A stretch of 64,000 nt of DNA from Candidatus Anammoximicrobium sp. (GCA_012515235.1 JAAYYU010000337.1:1-64000), one strand, 5' to 3'; numbered from the stretch's first letter, positions 30,285 through 40,918 are shown. Translations and numbers: made by a program. The notes: generated by a model not told the origin, from the letters alone.

Positions 30285-31667
30285 ATGAAGGACTTCCTGT
30301 TTGCTGCGGTGCTTCTGGCTGCCGGCAGCGGTTCGGCGGCTGCGGCCGACAGGCCGAACTTTCTGCTGATTTTCACCGACGACCACGGCTACGGCGACGT
30401 GTCGACGTACCACAAGTCGGACGTGCGCACGCCGAACATTGACCGCCTGGCCGCCGACGGGATGCTGTTCACCACGATGCGGGCCAACTGCACCGTCTGC
30501 TCGCCGTCACGGGCTGCGCTGCTGACCGGGCGCTATCCGGACCGGGTCGGTGTGCCGGGCGTCATCCGCACGCACGCGGAGAACTCCTGGGGCTACCTCG
30601 CTCCCGGCGTGCCGACGCTCGCCGATGAATTGAAGCGGGCCGGCTATCACACGGCGATCGTCGGCAAATGGCATTTGGGCCTCAAATCGCCCAACACGCC
30701 GAACGAGCGGGGCTTCGATTTCTTTCACGGCTTCCTCGGCGATATGATGGACAGCTACACCACGCACCTGCGGCACGGGAACAACTACCTCCGTCGCAAC
30801 GGAGAGACGATCGAGGCACAGGGCCATGCCACCGACTTGTTCACCGCCTGGGCGGCGGAGTACCTGCGCGAACGCGCCCAGGACAAGCGTCAGCCGTTCT
30901 TCCTGTACTTGGCCTACAACGCGCCGCATTTTCCGATCGAGCCGCCGCAGGAGTGGCTGGCGAAGGTCCGGGCGCGGGCGCCGCAGTTGGACGACAAGCG
31001 GACCAAGAACGTCGCCTTGGTCGAGCATCTGGACGATAGCATCGGCCGCGTGCTGGCCGCGCTGCGCGACGCGGGCCTGGAGCAGAACACGCTGGTCGCA
31101 TTCAGCGCCGACAACGGCGGCTCGCTGCCCCATGCCCAGAACAACGATCCGTGGCGAGGCGGCAAACAAAGCCACCACGACGGCGGCCTGCGCGTGCCCT
31201 TCATGGTCCGCTGGCCAGGCCACATCCAGCCCGGCTCGCGCAGCGATTACGCCGGACTGAACTTCGACCTGTTCCCGACTTTCTTGGAACTGGCCGGCGT
31301 CAGGCCCGCCGCGGACCTCGACGCGGTCAGCCTCGTGCCGGTGCTGAAAGGCGGCACAATCACGGCCGATTCGCGTCTGCTGTACTTTGTGCGCCGCGAA
31401 GGCGGACTGGCCTACGGCGGCAAGAGCTACGAGGCGATCATCCGCGGGGAGTGGAAGTTGCTGCAGAACGATCCCTACAGTCCGCTGGAACTGTACAATC
31501 TCAAAAACGATCCGCAGGAGCAGGAAGACCTCGCGGCGAAGCAAAGAAAGGTCTTTGCTGAACTCGCCGCCGCCCTGCGGGCGCACATCCAGCGCGGCGG
31601 CGGGACGCCCTGGCAAGACGCATCTTTGCGCGACGGGAGCAGACCGACGCAAGGAGGCGGCGGATGA
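30285..31667 (+). CDS. Secreted sulfatase, second of a tandem pair
   Basis: 460 residues with signal peptide to about residue 21. FTDDHGYGD gives the metal Asp pair; CSPSR at 72-76 is the formylglycine site; GKWHLG and SADNGGSLPHAQ follow in order. It belongs to the arylsulfatase A-like group and, with its partner, probably acts on different sulfate positions of the same glycan (inference). ATG 30285 is preceded by AAAAGGTGA, whose last three bases are the stop codon of the upstream sulfatase, so translation is likely coupled. The C-terminus is Gly/Arg-rich. Confidence 0.9.
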   Translation: MKDFLFAAVLLAAGSGSAAAADRPNFLLIFTDDHGYGDVSTYHKSDVRTPNIDRLAADGMLFTTMRANCTVCSPSRAALLTGRYPDRVGVPGVIRTHAENSWGYLAPGVPTLADELKRAGYHTAIVGKWHLGLKSPNTPNERGFDFFHGFLGDMMDSYTTHLRHGNNYLRRNGETIEAQGHATDLFTAWAAEYLRERAQDKRQPFFLYLAYNAPHFPIEPPQEWLAKVRARAPQLDDKRTKNVALVEHLDDSIGRVLAALRDAGLEQNTLVAFSADNGGSLPHAQNNDPWRGGKQSHHDGGLRVPFMVRWPGHIQPGSRSDYAGLNFDLFPTFLELAGVRPAADLDAVSLVPVLKGGTITADSRLLYFVRREGGLAYGGKSYEAIIRGEWKLLQNDPYSPLELYNLKNDPQEQEDLAAKQRKVFAELAAALRAHIQRGGGTPWQDASLRDGSRPTQGGGG

Positions 31668-31813
31668 CGCTCGGAGCTAGTCAAGGGCGGTTCCAAATCC
31701 AAGAGGAACCCTGAACGGCCAGAAAACGGCAAATCTTACCGGTCAGCGTCAATCGATGGTGCTCGCCGAGAACCCGATGACAGCACCATTCCGGACTGCG
31801 TCCTGTTCTTTGC

Positions 31814-31838
31814 CGGCGGAGCACGCTATAATCCGCCG
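31814..31838 (+). promoter_or_regulatory. TATAAT box inside a 7-bp inverted repeat
   Basis: CGGCGGA (31814-31820) and TCCGCCG (31832-31838) form a perfect inverted repeat, and the space between ends with TATAAT at 31827-31832. The -35 region is weak. If active on the plus strand, it would start a transcript near 31840 leading through the structured region into carA. A repressor could bind the repeat. Confidence 0.35.
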
Positions 31839-31868
31839 ACGAGGATAGGGAGGCGGCGACGTTGGCGC

Positions 31869-31909
31869 AAAAAAAATGAGGACTCTTGCTCGCCGCTGCA
31901 AGAGTCCTC
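31869..31909 (-). terminator. Strong intrinsic terminator reading on the minus strand
   Basis: Arms GAGGACTCTTGC (31878-31889) and GCAAGAGTCCTC (31898-31909) pair perfectly over 12 bases around an 8-base loop. Read on the minus strand, the hairpin is followed by A and then eight Ts (31876-31869). On the plus strand there is no T-tract, so it could only act as a leader hairpin. No minus-strand gene ends here, which suggests a short minus-strand RNA. Confidence 0.75.
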
Positions 31910-32060
31910 GATGGTTGGCTGACCGGACCTGATGTGTATCAGTGTCCGGAGACCCACAGCCGTGTATGGGTATCGGGCGGCACCGCCCAGAGACTTGAGA
32001 CCAGCCTGACCGGCGTCGCGAAATCACTGTTCCCCGGACACATTCCATTCGCGTCTTAAC
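31869..32060 (-). ncRNA. Candidate structured RNA or carA leader, type unknown
   Basis: Read on the minus strand, a closing stem TGTCCGGGGA / TCTCCGGACA (near 32032-32041 and 31942-31951) encloses a perfect GGGCGG-TG-CCGCCC hairpin and an ACCCA...TGGGT hairpin, then comes the strong terminator. No open reading frame fits. The same pairings could form in the plus-strand carA leader. It does not match what I know of tmRNA, 6S, SRP or RNase P RNA. The strand is preferred because of the terminator; the 5' end is a guess. Confidence 0.3.
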
Positions 32061-32087
32061 ACCCGTGACGGATTTAACCGGACAATC

Positions 32088-33212
32088 ATGACCCAAACCG
32101 CCAAATTAGCTCTGGAAGACGGAACCGTATTCGTCGGGCAAGCGTTCGGCGCTTGCGGCGAAATGGATGGTGAGGTGGTGTTCAACACCTCGATGACCGG
32201 GTATCAGGAGATTCTGACTGACCCCAGCTACCGCGGCCAGATCGTTACGATGACGTACCCGGAAATTGGGAACTACGGCGTCAACGAGGCGGACGTCGAG
32301 AGCCACAAGCCGCATCTGGCCGGTTTCATCGTACGGGAAAGCAGTCGGATCGCGAGCAACTTTCGCGCTCAGGGCGAGTTGAACGACTATCTCGAAAGAC
32401 ACGGCGTCGTCGGCTTGGCCGGCATCGATACGCGTTCGCTGGTACGACGCATCCGCACGTTCGGCGCGATGAAGGGGGTTCTGTCCACGACGGATCTGGA
32501 CGCCGACAGTCTCGTGGCCAAGGCGAAAGCGAGCCCGGGGTTGGTGGGGCGGGACCTGGTCCGGGAAGTAGTGCCCGCGGAAGCCAGGGTTTGGGACGAA
32601 CCGCTGAGCGACTGGGCGCGGCTGCAACCCCAAGATCACGGCGAGCGTACCGGCTGCAACGAAAAGCACGTCGTCGCGCTGGATTACGGGATGAAGTGGA
32701 ACATCGCTCGGCATCTCCGCGACTTGGGCTGCCGCGTGACTATTCTGCCGGGCACCGCGACGGCTCAGGACGTGTTGGCGCGGGCTCCCGACGGCGTATT
32801 TCTATCCAACGGTCCCGGCGATCCGGAACCGTTGCAGTATGCCATCGAAACAATCCGGGGACTGCTGGGCAAGAAGCCGATCTTCGGGATCTGCCTGGGC
32901 CATCAGCTGTTCGGACTGGCCTGCGGCGTGAAGACGTTCAAGCTCAAGTTCGGTCACCGCGGAGCCAACCAACCGGTGCTGAATGTCTTGTCGGGCAACG
33001 TGGAAATCACCGCTCAGAATCACGGATTTGCCGTGCAGGAAGAGTCCCTTCCTGCCGACCTGGAAATCACGCACCGCAACTTGAACGACAATACCGTGGC
33101 CGGGATGCGGCACCGGCGTCTGCCGGCGTTCAGCGTCCAGTACCACCCCGAGGCGTCTGCTGGGCCGCACGACAGCCGGTATCTGTTCGAGCAGTTCCGG
33201 GCGATGCTCTGA
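32088..33212 (+). CDS. carA: Carbamoyl-phosphate synthase, small (glutaminase) subunit
   Basis: Releases ammonia from glutamine for CarB, which makes carbamoyl phosphate for pyrimidines and arginine. 374 residues. The N-terminal half is the CarA-specific domain (LALEDGTVFVGQAFG...NTSMTGYQEILTDPSY). The class I glutaminase half carries Cys269 in GICLGHQ and His353/Glu355 in QYHPEAS, the same numbers as in E. coli. carB is not adjacent, unlike the usual carAB. The ATG has no purine-rich ribosome site in the preceding 20 bases, which is odd for this genome; the upstream region is unusually structured. Convergent with the following gene, with stops 11 bp apart. Confidence 0.97.
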   Translation: MTQTAKLALEDGTVFVGQAFGACGEMDGEVVFNTSMTGYQEILTDPSYRGQIVTMTYPEIGNYGVNEADVESHKPHLAGFIVRESSRIASNFRAQGELNDYLERHGVVGLAGIDTRSLVRRIRTFGAMKGVLSTTDLDADSLVAKAKASPGLVGRDLVREVVPAEARVWDEPLSDWARLQPQDHGERTGCNEKHVVALDYGMKWNIARHLRDLGCRVTILPGTATAQDVLARAPDGVFLSNGPGDPEPLQYAIETIRGLLGKKPIFGICLGHQLFGLACGVKTFKLKFGHRGANQPVLNVLSGNVEITAQNHGFAVQEESLPADLEITHRNLNDNTVAGMRHRRLPAFSVQYHPEASAGPHDSRYLFEQFRAML

Positions 33213-33223
33213 CGGCCCTCCCG

Positions 33224-33700
33224 TTACGGCTGGGGCTTGTCCTGATTGAGGAACTCGCTCACGGTCCTGGGCCTGGCAGGCTTTTCTTCTTCGCCGGAAA
33301 ACCAGCTGGAAAAGAACGACTTCTTCTCTTCTTCCTTCTTTTTGACGCCGAATCGGCTCCGGACACTGTCGTAGCCCTGCGGTTTGTCGGTGGCCTTGTC
33401 GTTGTCCCAGAACGTGAGGGTATCCGTGGTTTTCTCGAACATCGACTTCGTTTCCCGAGAGAACTTTTCCCAGGCCGATGGCTCCGTGGTCCGCTTCTTC
33501 TTTGTCTCCCCCGAGGTCGGCCACAGCGAAGGCAGCTTAAATCCGCTCGGCGATTTCGACGAACTCGCCGCCGGCTTCGAGGCCACCGTCTTGGCGAACG
33601 GATTCCAGTTGAATCCCGACTTGGTTTCGCCCCAGGCATGAACCGAAGTCAGGGCATACGCCAAACACGCGACAACGAGGGTCCAACGAGTCTGGTTCAC
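33224..33700 (-). CDS. Secreted lysine-rich protein of unknown function
   Basis: 158 residues. Begins MNQTRWTLVVACLAYALTS (GTG start) with a clear signal peptide ending near VHAWG. The mature part is hydrophilic, rich in Lys, Ser and Glu, with a few aromatic clusters (FNWNPFAK, SFFSSWFSG) and no Cys; it ends EFLNQDKPQP. It looks largely disordered. GTG 33700 is chosen because AAGGAG lies eight bases upstream and the signal peptide fits; the frame runs on to 33820 without a start signal. I do not recognise a family, though such proteins are common in planctomycetes. Confidence 0.65.
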   Translation of the reverse strand: MNQTRWTLVVACLAYALTSVHAWGETKSGFNWNPFAKTVASKPAASSSKSPSGFKLPSLWPTSGETKKKRTTEPSAWEKFSRETKSMFEKTTDTLTFWDNDKATDKPQGYDSVRSRFGVKKKEEEKKSFFSSWFSGEEEKPARPRTVSEFLNQDKPQP

Positions 33701-34403
33701 GCTAGCAGCTCCTTGACTTAAGACCAGATTGCAGCGCACTTGATCGGACAGGCCGAAGACTAAAGCCCCCGGCGAAAGGGCGGGGAGTGTCGCAGATCGC
33801 GGCGAGAACGTCCAGATCACTTCTCTCGTCCCCCGTCACGCAGAGACCACTGCTGCCAAGTGCTCACGCAAAGCGACGGAGGGCAGAATGCCGGTTTGGC
33901 GATGGGACGAGGTTAGACGTGGGAGGCGGGCTCGCCAGAATCGCGAGTTTTCTTGTCTTGGGGGAAGATTTCTTCCGACTGAGGCCCGTCTGGGCAGGGC
34001 AGCGTGTACGACTTTGCGACCCTTCCCGTGAGACCGTGTGGCAAGAAACGACCAGAGCGAGCGTCTGAAACCCGGAAGGCCAGGAATCGTCAACTCGCTC
34101 TGGACGCTCTGCGGACCCGTGGTTTTCAGCGAAAAAGTGCCTCTCTTCTCCGTTACGGCCCAAGTAGGTCACTGCCTCAGAATTGTAAGCCTATGCTATG
34201 TAGACATTTACAACTTCGGTTCCGAAAGGGGCGGCTGACCATCACAAGCAAACGTTGCCTCTTGCTCCGTGCCGGCCCCAGCACCTTTCAAGCCCTCAGA
34301 GGCGAGTGACCGACCAACCTATGTGCAATCGTCGTGCCGTCTGTTACGATGATGCATCCTGAACTTCGTCAGATTGGGTTAGCTTGGCAAAAGAAGGAAA
34401 AAT
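33701..34403. other. Gene-free stretch, lower in GC
   Basis: About 700 bp between two divergent genes. Composition is visibly less GC-rich than the rest. Short open frames on both strands lack start signals and recognisable products. The first bases hold the ribosome site of the minus-strand gene; a promoter for the plus-strand gene starts at 34404. No repeat was found. Confidence 0.4.
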
Positions 34404-34433
34404 TTGCTCCTAAACCGCACTGCTAGGTATACT
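34404..34433 (+). promoter_or_regulatory. Sigma-70 type promoter
   Basis: TTGCTC (34404-34409) and TATACT (34428-34433) are spaced by 18 bases in an AT-rich patch. It would start transcription near 34440, about 120 bases before the ATG of the secreted protein gene, and could also serve rpmA downstream. Confidence 0.45.
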
Positions 34434-34558
34434 TAAGAGTTGGATTCCGAAAGCGGGTTGGCATCGGAGCGCCGATGCGCATGCCACCCGCTCAGTTCGC
34501 CCGACAACTAGGACAGGGTTCCCTGCCTGTCGCTTCAGGGAGGCACACGTCGCTTGCC

Positions 34559-35512
34559 ATGTTCCACCACCGAACGTTCTTACTCGTCGTTTTCGCAGTC
34601 GGGGTCCTGACTGGACAGCAAACGGACGTCCGAGCACAGACCATAAGGAAGTTGGCGAGCGGCATCTTGACCGTCATCCCGCCGGAACCGCACGAGCACG
34701 AGACTTTCCAGGGGCCTCTGCCGCTGTCGAACGTCTCAAAGCTCGATTGGACTCCGCATTTTACGCCCAAGACGGAAACGCTTCGGCAGAAGTCCGCTCA
34801 GGTCGTCCTTCGGCACAACATCTGGAACTTGGAGTTGGCCTTCAAGCCGTTGCGGATGGTCTATGTGGACATCCCTCAGCCCACAGGAAAGATGCAGCGG
34901 AAGCTGATTTGGTACATGGTTTATCGTGTGCGGAACCTGGGCGGCCACCTGACGCCCGCACGAGCCGAGGACAAGACCTACAAGCCGGAACCCGTGGACG
35001 AAGTGCTGAATTTCGGTGGTGCCGAACCGGCCAATTCGGTCCGCTTTTTTCCGCATTTTGTGTTGGAAAGCACAGAAGTCGGCAAGGCATATTTGGATCG
35101 AATTATCCCGGCTGCAGTTCCGGTGATTCAGTTGCGAGAGATGCGTGGCGCGAGGCTCTTGAATTCGGTGGAAATCACCCAAGTATCGATCCCCGTCGTG
35201 GCCCGTGAAGATGGGCCCGGCGTGTGGGGCGTGGTGACCTGGGAAGACGTGGATCCGGGGATCGACTTCTTCTCGATCTTCGTTCAGGGTCTGACGAACG
35301 CCTTCCGCCTGGAACCGGCGACGACGGGAGGCGTGACGCAGCGGCTGAAGACGCTGCAATTGAACTTCTGGCGCCCGGGCGACACAGAGGATGAGCATGA
35401 GGGCGAAATCAAGTACGGCGTGCCTGCCGTGACCGATCCTGCGGAACAAGCTGCGATTTGTACCCGCTACAACATTCCGCGACGGGTTGATTATCTTTGG
35501 ATTTACCGTTAG
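34559..35512 (+). CDS. Conserved-looking secreted protein of unknown function
   Basis: 317 residues from ATG 34559, which gives a clean signal peptide (FHHRTFLLVVFAVGVLTGQ, cut after VRA). The mature chain is basic and beta-rich, with conserved-looking blocks WNLELAFKPLRMVYVDIPQ, IWYMVYRVRNLGGHLTP and WGVVTWEDVDPGIDFFSIFV. No Cys, no enzyme motif and no membrane anchor. Upstream in-frame ATGs at 34475 and 34481 would add an unlikely 26-28 residue leader; AGGGAGG lies 15 bases before 34559, rather far. It occupies the position where rplU often precedes rpmA; it is not a ribosomal protein. Confidence 0.7.
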   Translation: MFHHRTFLLVVFAVGVLTGQQTDVRAQTIRKLASGILTVIPPEPHEHETFQGPLPLSNVSKLDWTPHFTPKTETLRQKSAQVVLRHNIWNLELAFKPLRMVYVDIPQPTGKMQRKLIWYMVYRVRNLGGHLTPARAEDKTYKPEPVDEVLNFGGAEPANSVRFFPHFVLESTEVGKAYLDRIIPAAVPVIQLREMRGARLLNSVEITQVSIPVVAREDGPGVWGVVTWEDVDPGIDFFSIFVQGLTNAFRLEPATTGGVTQRLKTLQLNFWRPGDTEDEHEGEIKYGVPAVTDPAEQAAICTRYNIPRRVDYLWIYR

Positions 35513-35568
35513 AACTACGGCTTCCTGAAGCAACGAGAGTTCGATGGTTCTAGCTAAGTGGGTGCGCA

Positions 35569-36944
<1,376 letters not shown>

Positions 36945-37014
36945 ATCCGGCCTTTGCCGTCGCGTTTTGCCGCCAGGATTGCGGCCGGCGCGGCGATCCG
37001 GGCGGCGACGCACG

Positions 37015-39525
37015 TCAGGGAGCCGGTTCTTTTTTCCCGGGCTTGCTGCTGAAGTCCGCGTCCGCGGCGAGGCCGGCGATGGGCTTGCCGTCCAGACCGA
37101 CGAGGCGGGCGCAAGCCTGCCAGCCGCCTTGGCCTTGGGTGACTTTCAGCATCAGCAGGTTGGCACCCTTTCGGAGGTGAATCGAAGCGGTGTCCTGGTT
37201 GGGAACCGCGCCGCGGTCCGTGTTGTTTGCGTGGACGACGACGCCGTTCAGCCAGGCCTTGACACCGTCGTCGCTGCCGAGCAAGAGGAGGGCATCGCCA
37301 TCCTGCGGCGCGAGGACGTGGGTCTTCAAATAGGCGACGCAATCGGTTTGTCCGGGAAAGACGATCCACAGATTGACCATGTCGGCAGGCGGCACGGGCT
37401 GCCAGGACACTGCTTGGCCTTGTTTTTCGGGGCCGAATTCGATCGCGAAGAGATTCTCTGCACCGCTCACTCCGGTTTGGCGGTAAGGACCGCACACGAG
37501 CCAGTCGCGGAGGAACGGGCCGGGCTGGGGCTTGCCCCGCAGGGCCGCCGCTCGTCCGACGATGTCGGCCGAGTGGCAGTTGGCCAGGATTGCGGCCGCG
37601 GCGTCTGCCGCGGCTTGAGGGTGCGATTCGGCCAGTTTCTCGCCAATGCCGATCGCCGCGACTGCCGCTTCGTGGACCAGGCCGGCGTCGGTCAGGTGTG
37701 GCAAGACCGACTCCAGCGCGGATTGCGTAGGGATCTGGCCAAGTTGGCTCAGGGCCTGACGTTTCTCTTCGACGCGGCGGGCCGCGGTCAAGGCCTGAGC
37801 GAGCAGTGCGACGCGCCGGGCGGGATCCGCTTCGTGTCCGATCAGCTTGACAAAGCCGCGCAGGGCCAGGACGTGCAGATTGGCGTCGGGGGTGGTGCGG
37901 GCCAAATCCAACAGTGGTGTCGCGGGCGCCGCGTCCGGCCAATCCGCCAGCACGCGTGCGGCTTCCTTTGCCAGTTCGAGGTCTGTGTCTTGGGCCGAAG
38001 CCAGTGCCAGGTTCAGCGCGTCGGGCGTGCCCAGGGCGGTCAACAACGGGAGCCACTGACGTCGTTGGCTGGCCGAGCCGCCGTTGATTGCGCCGATCAC
38101 GCGGCGGGTGGCCTGCCCCTTGTCGCGGCTGGCTTGGCACACGGCGTAGAGGGTCTTCTGCAGCGGCTCGCGATCGGCCTGGGATCGCTGTTTGCCGGCC
38201 AGGTCCAGCAGCGCTTCGAGCGTTTCCTCCGCAGCCAGTTCGCGGAGGGATTCCAACGCGGCGAGGCGGACCGGTTCCGCGTCGGCAGACGCGTTTCGCA
38301 GCAGTACGTTCGCGAAGCCGGTGTCGCCACGCTGGCCCAACACGCGCAGCAGTTCGGTTTTTGCCGGAGTCTGTGATGTTTCGATCTCGCGGAGCAGAGC
38401 TTCGTCCACGCCGGGGCCGTGGATTCGAGCCAGCGTGTCACGGGCGGCACGGCGCTCGGCCCCTTGGCCGTTCGCGGCCGCCTGGGCCAGTGCGGGGATG
38501 GCCGCCGGGGCGTTCAGTTCAGCCAGTGCGCGCCAAGCGGCCACTCGTACCGCCAGATGCGGGCTTTCGGCCGCCGCGAGCACGGTGGGCAGCGATTCGG
38601 CGCCGCATCGGAGATGTGCGTCCAGGACGGCCAACTGCGATCCAGCGGGCAGCGACGCCCACTGGGCGCGGCAGGCCGCGATGACTTGCGGATCCGCCAA
38701 TTCGCGGATCAGTTGGAGCGCGGCGGTCCGGATGGGGACGTCGTCGCCGGAGAGGGCTTGGGTCATCAACGCCCCACGCTGACCGGCCTCGGCCAGAACA
38801 AGTCCCCGCCACGCCGCGGCCCGGAACGGAGACGGAAGCGGTCCGGCAAGCAGGCGGCGATACAGGGCGGCTGCGCCCGGCGCGTCTCCGTCTGCCTGCG
38901 CGTGTTCGGCGCATCGCAGCAGGCTTTCAAGCACCGCATGGCGAAGGGCGGGTGGCATCTTCTCCCGCGCGGCGGACAGCGCAGCGATCGCATCCTGGCC
39001 GCCGATTCTCCCCAGCGCGGAGGCTGCGGTGGCGGCGAGCGTCGGGTCCGCAGCGGCCAGCAGCGGCACCAGCCACGGCACCGCCTGCCGATCGCGGCGC
39101 CAGCCCAGCGAGTCGATCAGGCCCGCCTGGATCGAGCCGGAACTCTTGCCCGTTGCCTCGCGCAAAGCCGCGCACGCTTCGGGACAGGGCATCCCTTCCA
39201 GAGCGTACCGTGCCGCGTGCGACGTACGCTCCTCCAGGAGTAGTGCAGCCAGCGCGGGCACGGCGCGCTGGCTGCCGATGATCCTCAGCTTCTGGCAAGC
39301 GGCACACTTCTGCGGCGCGCCGGCCGCTGACTGCAGCGTGGCAATCAGGTCCCGCTCCTCGTCCGCCCGAACGGTTGCGGTGATCAAAATGATCAGGCTG
39401 ACGGCAAGCGTCGTTCGTGACCGCAGCTTGGGGCTGCGTCCCAATTGAGGCGGGACGGAGTCCCTGCCTGATTGGGCTGCGGCCGCAGGCGACGTTCCGA
39501 CCGGATGCGAGGGTTGTGCGTTCAT
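37015..39525 (-). CDS. Secreted HEAT-repeat protein with C-terminal beta-sandwich
   Basis: 836 residues. A hydrophobic segment near residues 38-51 (TTLAVSLIILITAT) followed by VRADEERD is a signal peptide after a long polar leader. Residues about 60-670 consist of HEAT/armadillo-type helix pairs (AVPALAALLLEE, AVPWLVPLLAAADPTLAATAASALGRIG, and so on). The last 140 residues start FLRDWLVCGPY and read like the lectin-like module found at the end of many planctomycete secreted proteins (DDGVKAWLNG, HLRKGANLLMLKV). A scaffold or binding protein rather than an enzyme is likely. ATG 39525 has GGAG nine bases upstream. The Gfo/Idh gene upstream ends 55 bp away on the same strand, so they form an operon. 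Confidence 0.75.
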   Translation of the reverse strand: MNAQPSHPVGTSPAAAAQSGRDSVPPQLGRSPKLRSRTTLAVSLIILITATVRADEERDLIATLQSAAGAPQKCAACQKLRIIGSQRAVPALAALLLEERTSHAARYALEGMPCPEACAALREATGKSSGSIQAGLIDSLGWRRDRQAVPWLVPLLAAADPTLAATAASALGRIGGQDAIAALSAAREKMPPALRHAVLESLLRCAEHAQADGDAPGAAALYRRLLAGPLPSPFRAAAWRGLVLAEAGQRGALMTQALSGDDVPIRTAALQLIRELADPQVIAACRAQWASLPAGSQLAVLDAHLRCGAESLPTVLAAAESPHLAVRVAAWRALAELNAPAAIPALAQAAANGQGAERRAARDTLARIHGPGVDEALLREIETSQTPAKTELLRVLGQRGDTGFANVLLRNASADAEPVRLAALESLRELAAEETLEALLDLAGKQRSQADREPLQKTLYAVCQASRDKGQATRRVIGAINGGSASQRRQWLPLLTALGTPDALNLALASAQDTDLELAKEAARVLADWPDAAPATPLLDLARTTPDANLHVLALRGFVKLIGHEADPARRVALLAQALTAARRVEEKRQALSQLGQIPTQSALESVLPHLTDAGLVHEAAVAAIGIGEKLAESHPQAAADAAAAILANCHSADIVGRAAALRGKPQPGPFLRDWLVCGPYRQTGVSGAENLFAIEFGPEKQGQAVSWQPVPPADMVNLWIVFPGQTDCVAYLKTHVLAPQDGDALLLLGSDDGVKAWLNGVVVHANNTDRGAVPNQDTASIHLRKGANLLMLKVTQGQGGWQACARLVGLDGKPIAGLAADADFSSKPGKKEPAP

Positions 39526-39580
39526 GGGGGACATCTCCGTGGCGTGACCGAGTGTGTGCTCCGTGCTCGGGCGATCCAAC

Positions 39581-40918
39581 TCACAGCCGCCAGGGTGGAC
39601 GCGGCGTGTAGGCCAGCAGGCGATTGGCCTGATTGTCGCCGGGGAATTCCTCTGCGACCGGATCCCACTGGACTCGCCGCCCTAGCGCCAGGGCGATGCC
39701 GCCGACGAGGATCAAGGTCATGCTGGCGACGGAGGTCTGCGGTTCGCCGATCGTCGGCCGTCGCGTGCGGATGCAGTCGAGGAAATTGCCGGAATGGCTG
39801 GTGCTGTGATACACGCGGAAGTCGCCGGGGCGCAACGGTTCCCGCAGGATACTGGCCGGGTGGGAAACAAGGTTGCTGCGATCGACCGCGATCCGTCCCT
39901 CGCTGCCCACGAAGCACGCGCCGCCCTCGGCGCCGACACTCTCGCCGGGGTATCCGGTGGAGTGAATCATGACGCCGTTGGCGTAGCGATAGTGGACGGC
40001 CCCGTTGTCCGGCCAGGCTTCCACGATCTCGGCGGGATCGGGGTTGATGGTCCAGCGGACGATGTCGTAGTGATGCGGACTCCAATTCAAATCCCCGACG
40101 AAGAGTCCGGAGATTGCATGGCCGGCCTGGCCGGAGTAAGGCCGCCACGGCAGCGGGCCCAGCCAGAGGTCCCAATCGAAGCCGTCCGGCACCGGTTGCG
40201 ACTCGTCGGAGGTCCAGTTGGCGGGAACAAACGCGCCGGGCGAGCGGTAGGCATAGACCTCTTTCAGGCGGCCGATCCGCCCGTTGCGCACCAGATCGCA
40301 GGCCAGCCGAAACTTGCCGTCGTACTCCGACCGCTGTTGCATGCCCGCCTGATAGACACGGCCGAAGCGCTGGCAGGTCTCTACCAGGTTGCGTCCCTCG
40401 CGCACGGTGGTGCAAATGGGCTTCTCGCAGTACACGTCTTTCCCCGATCTGGCCGCCATCGTGGCCATCAGGGCTGCCCAGTGATAAGGCAAGGCCAGCA
40501 GCACGGCATCGATGTCAGGCCGGGCGAGGATTTCGCGGAAATCGTTGTAGGCCTGGACGCCGTGGTAGCCGGCCTGGCCGAACTTCTCGGCGTAGATCTG
40601 GTTACATCGCTGGTGCGCCCGTTGGCGGCGTTCCTTCCGCACGTCGCAGACGGCCAGCACCTGGACATCGTCGCGCGCGATGTAGCCGCCGGGCACGTAG
40701 GTCCACGCGCCGCCCAGCAAGTGCCCCGTGCCTTGGCCGCCCAGCCCGATGAAGCTCATCCCGATCCGCTCGCTGGGCGGTGTGTGGCCGTCGCGGCCCA
40801 GCGCGGCAGCCGGGATCAGACTCGGCGCGGCCAGCGCCGTCGCGGCGCCGGCGGCCAAGAATCGCCGCCGATTCAGGAATCGGGAACGGCCAGTTCGCAG
40901 ATTGCCTTCGGTCCTCAT
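39581..40918 (-). CDS. Tat-exported Gfo/Idh/MocA oxidoreductase
   Basis: 445 residues. Twin-arginine signal NRRRFLAAGAATALAAP at about 16-32. The NAD(P)-binding fold begins IGMSFIGLGGQGTGHLL, and GKDVYCEKPICTT is the family EKP signature with the catalytic Lys. The C-terminal half, with NWSPHHYDIVRW, is the oxidoreductase C-domain. Such exported enzymes carry NAD(P) tightly bound and act on sugars or inositols outside the cytoplasm; the substrate is unknown. ATG 40918 has GGGAG seven bases upstream. First gene of a two-gene unit with the HEAT-repeat protein. Confidence 0.88.
   Translation of the reverse strand: MRTEGNLRTGRSRFLNRRRFLAAGAATALAAPSLIPAAALGRDGHTPPSERIGMSFIGLGGQGTGHLLGGAWTYVPGGYIARDDVQVLAVCDVRKERRQRAHQRCNQIYAEKFGQAGYHGVQAYNDFREILARPDIDAVLLALPYHWAALMATMAARSGKDVYCEKPICTTVREGRNLVETCQRFGRVYQAGMQQRSEYDGKFRLACDLVRNGRIGRLKEVYAYRSPGAFVPANWTSDESQPVPDGFDWDLWLGPLPWRPYSGQAGHAISGLFVGDLNWSPHHYDIVRWTINPDPAEIVEAWPDNGAVHYRYANGVMIHSTGYPGESVGAEGGACFVGSEGRIAVDRSNLVSHPASILREPLRPGDFRVYHSTSHSGNFLDCIRTRRPTIGEPQTSVASMTLILVGGIALALGRRVQWDPVAEEFPGDNQANRLLAYTPRPPWRL

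Noticed and set aside
24528-31667. A biosynthetic or defence island
   Set aside because: No synthases, carriers, nucleases or restriction-type genes; the genes are sulfatases and a channel pair.
31869-32060. 6S, SRP, tmRNA or RNase P RNA
   Set aside because: The conserved core sequences of these RNAs are not present; only a generic structured RNA can be supported.
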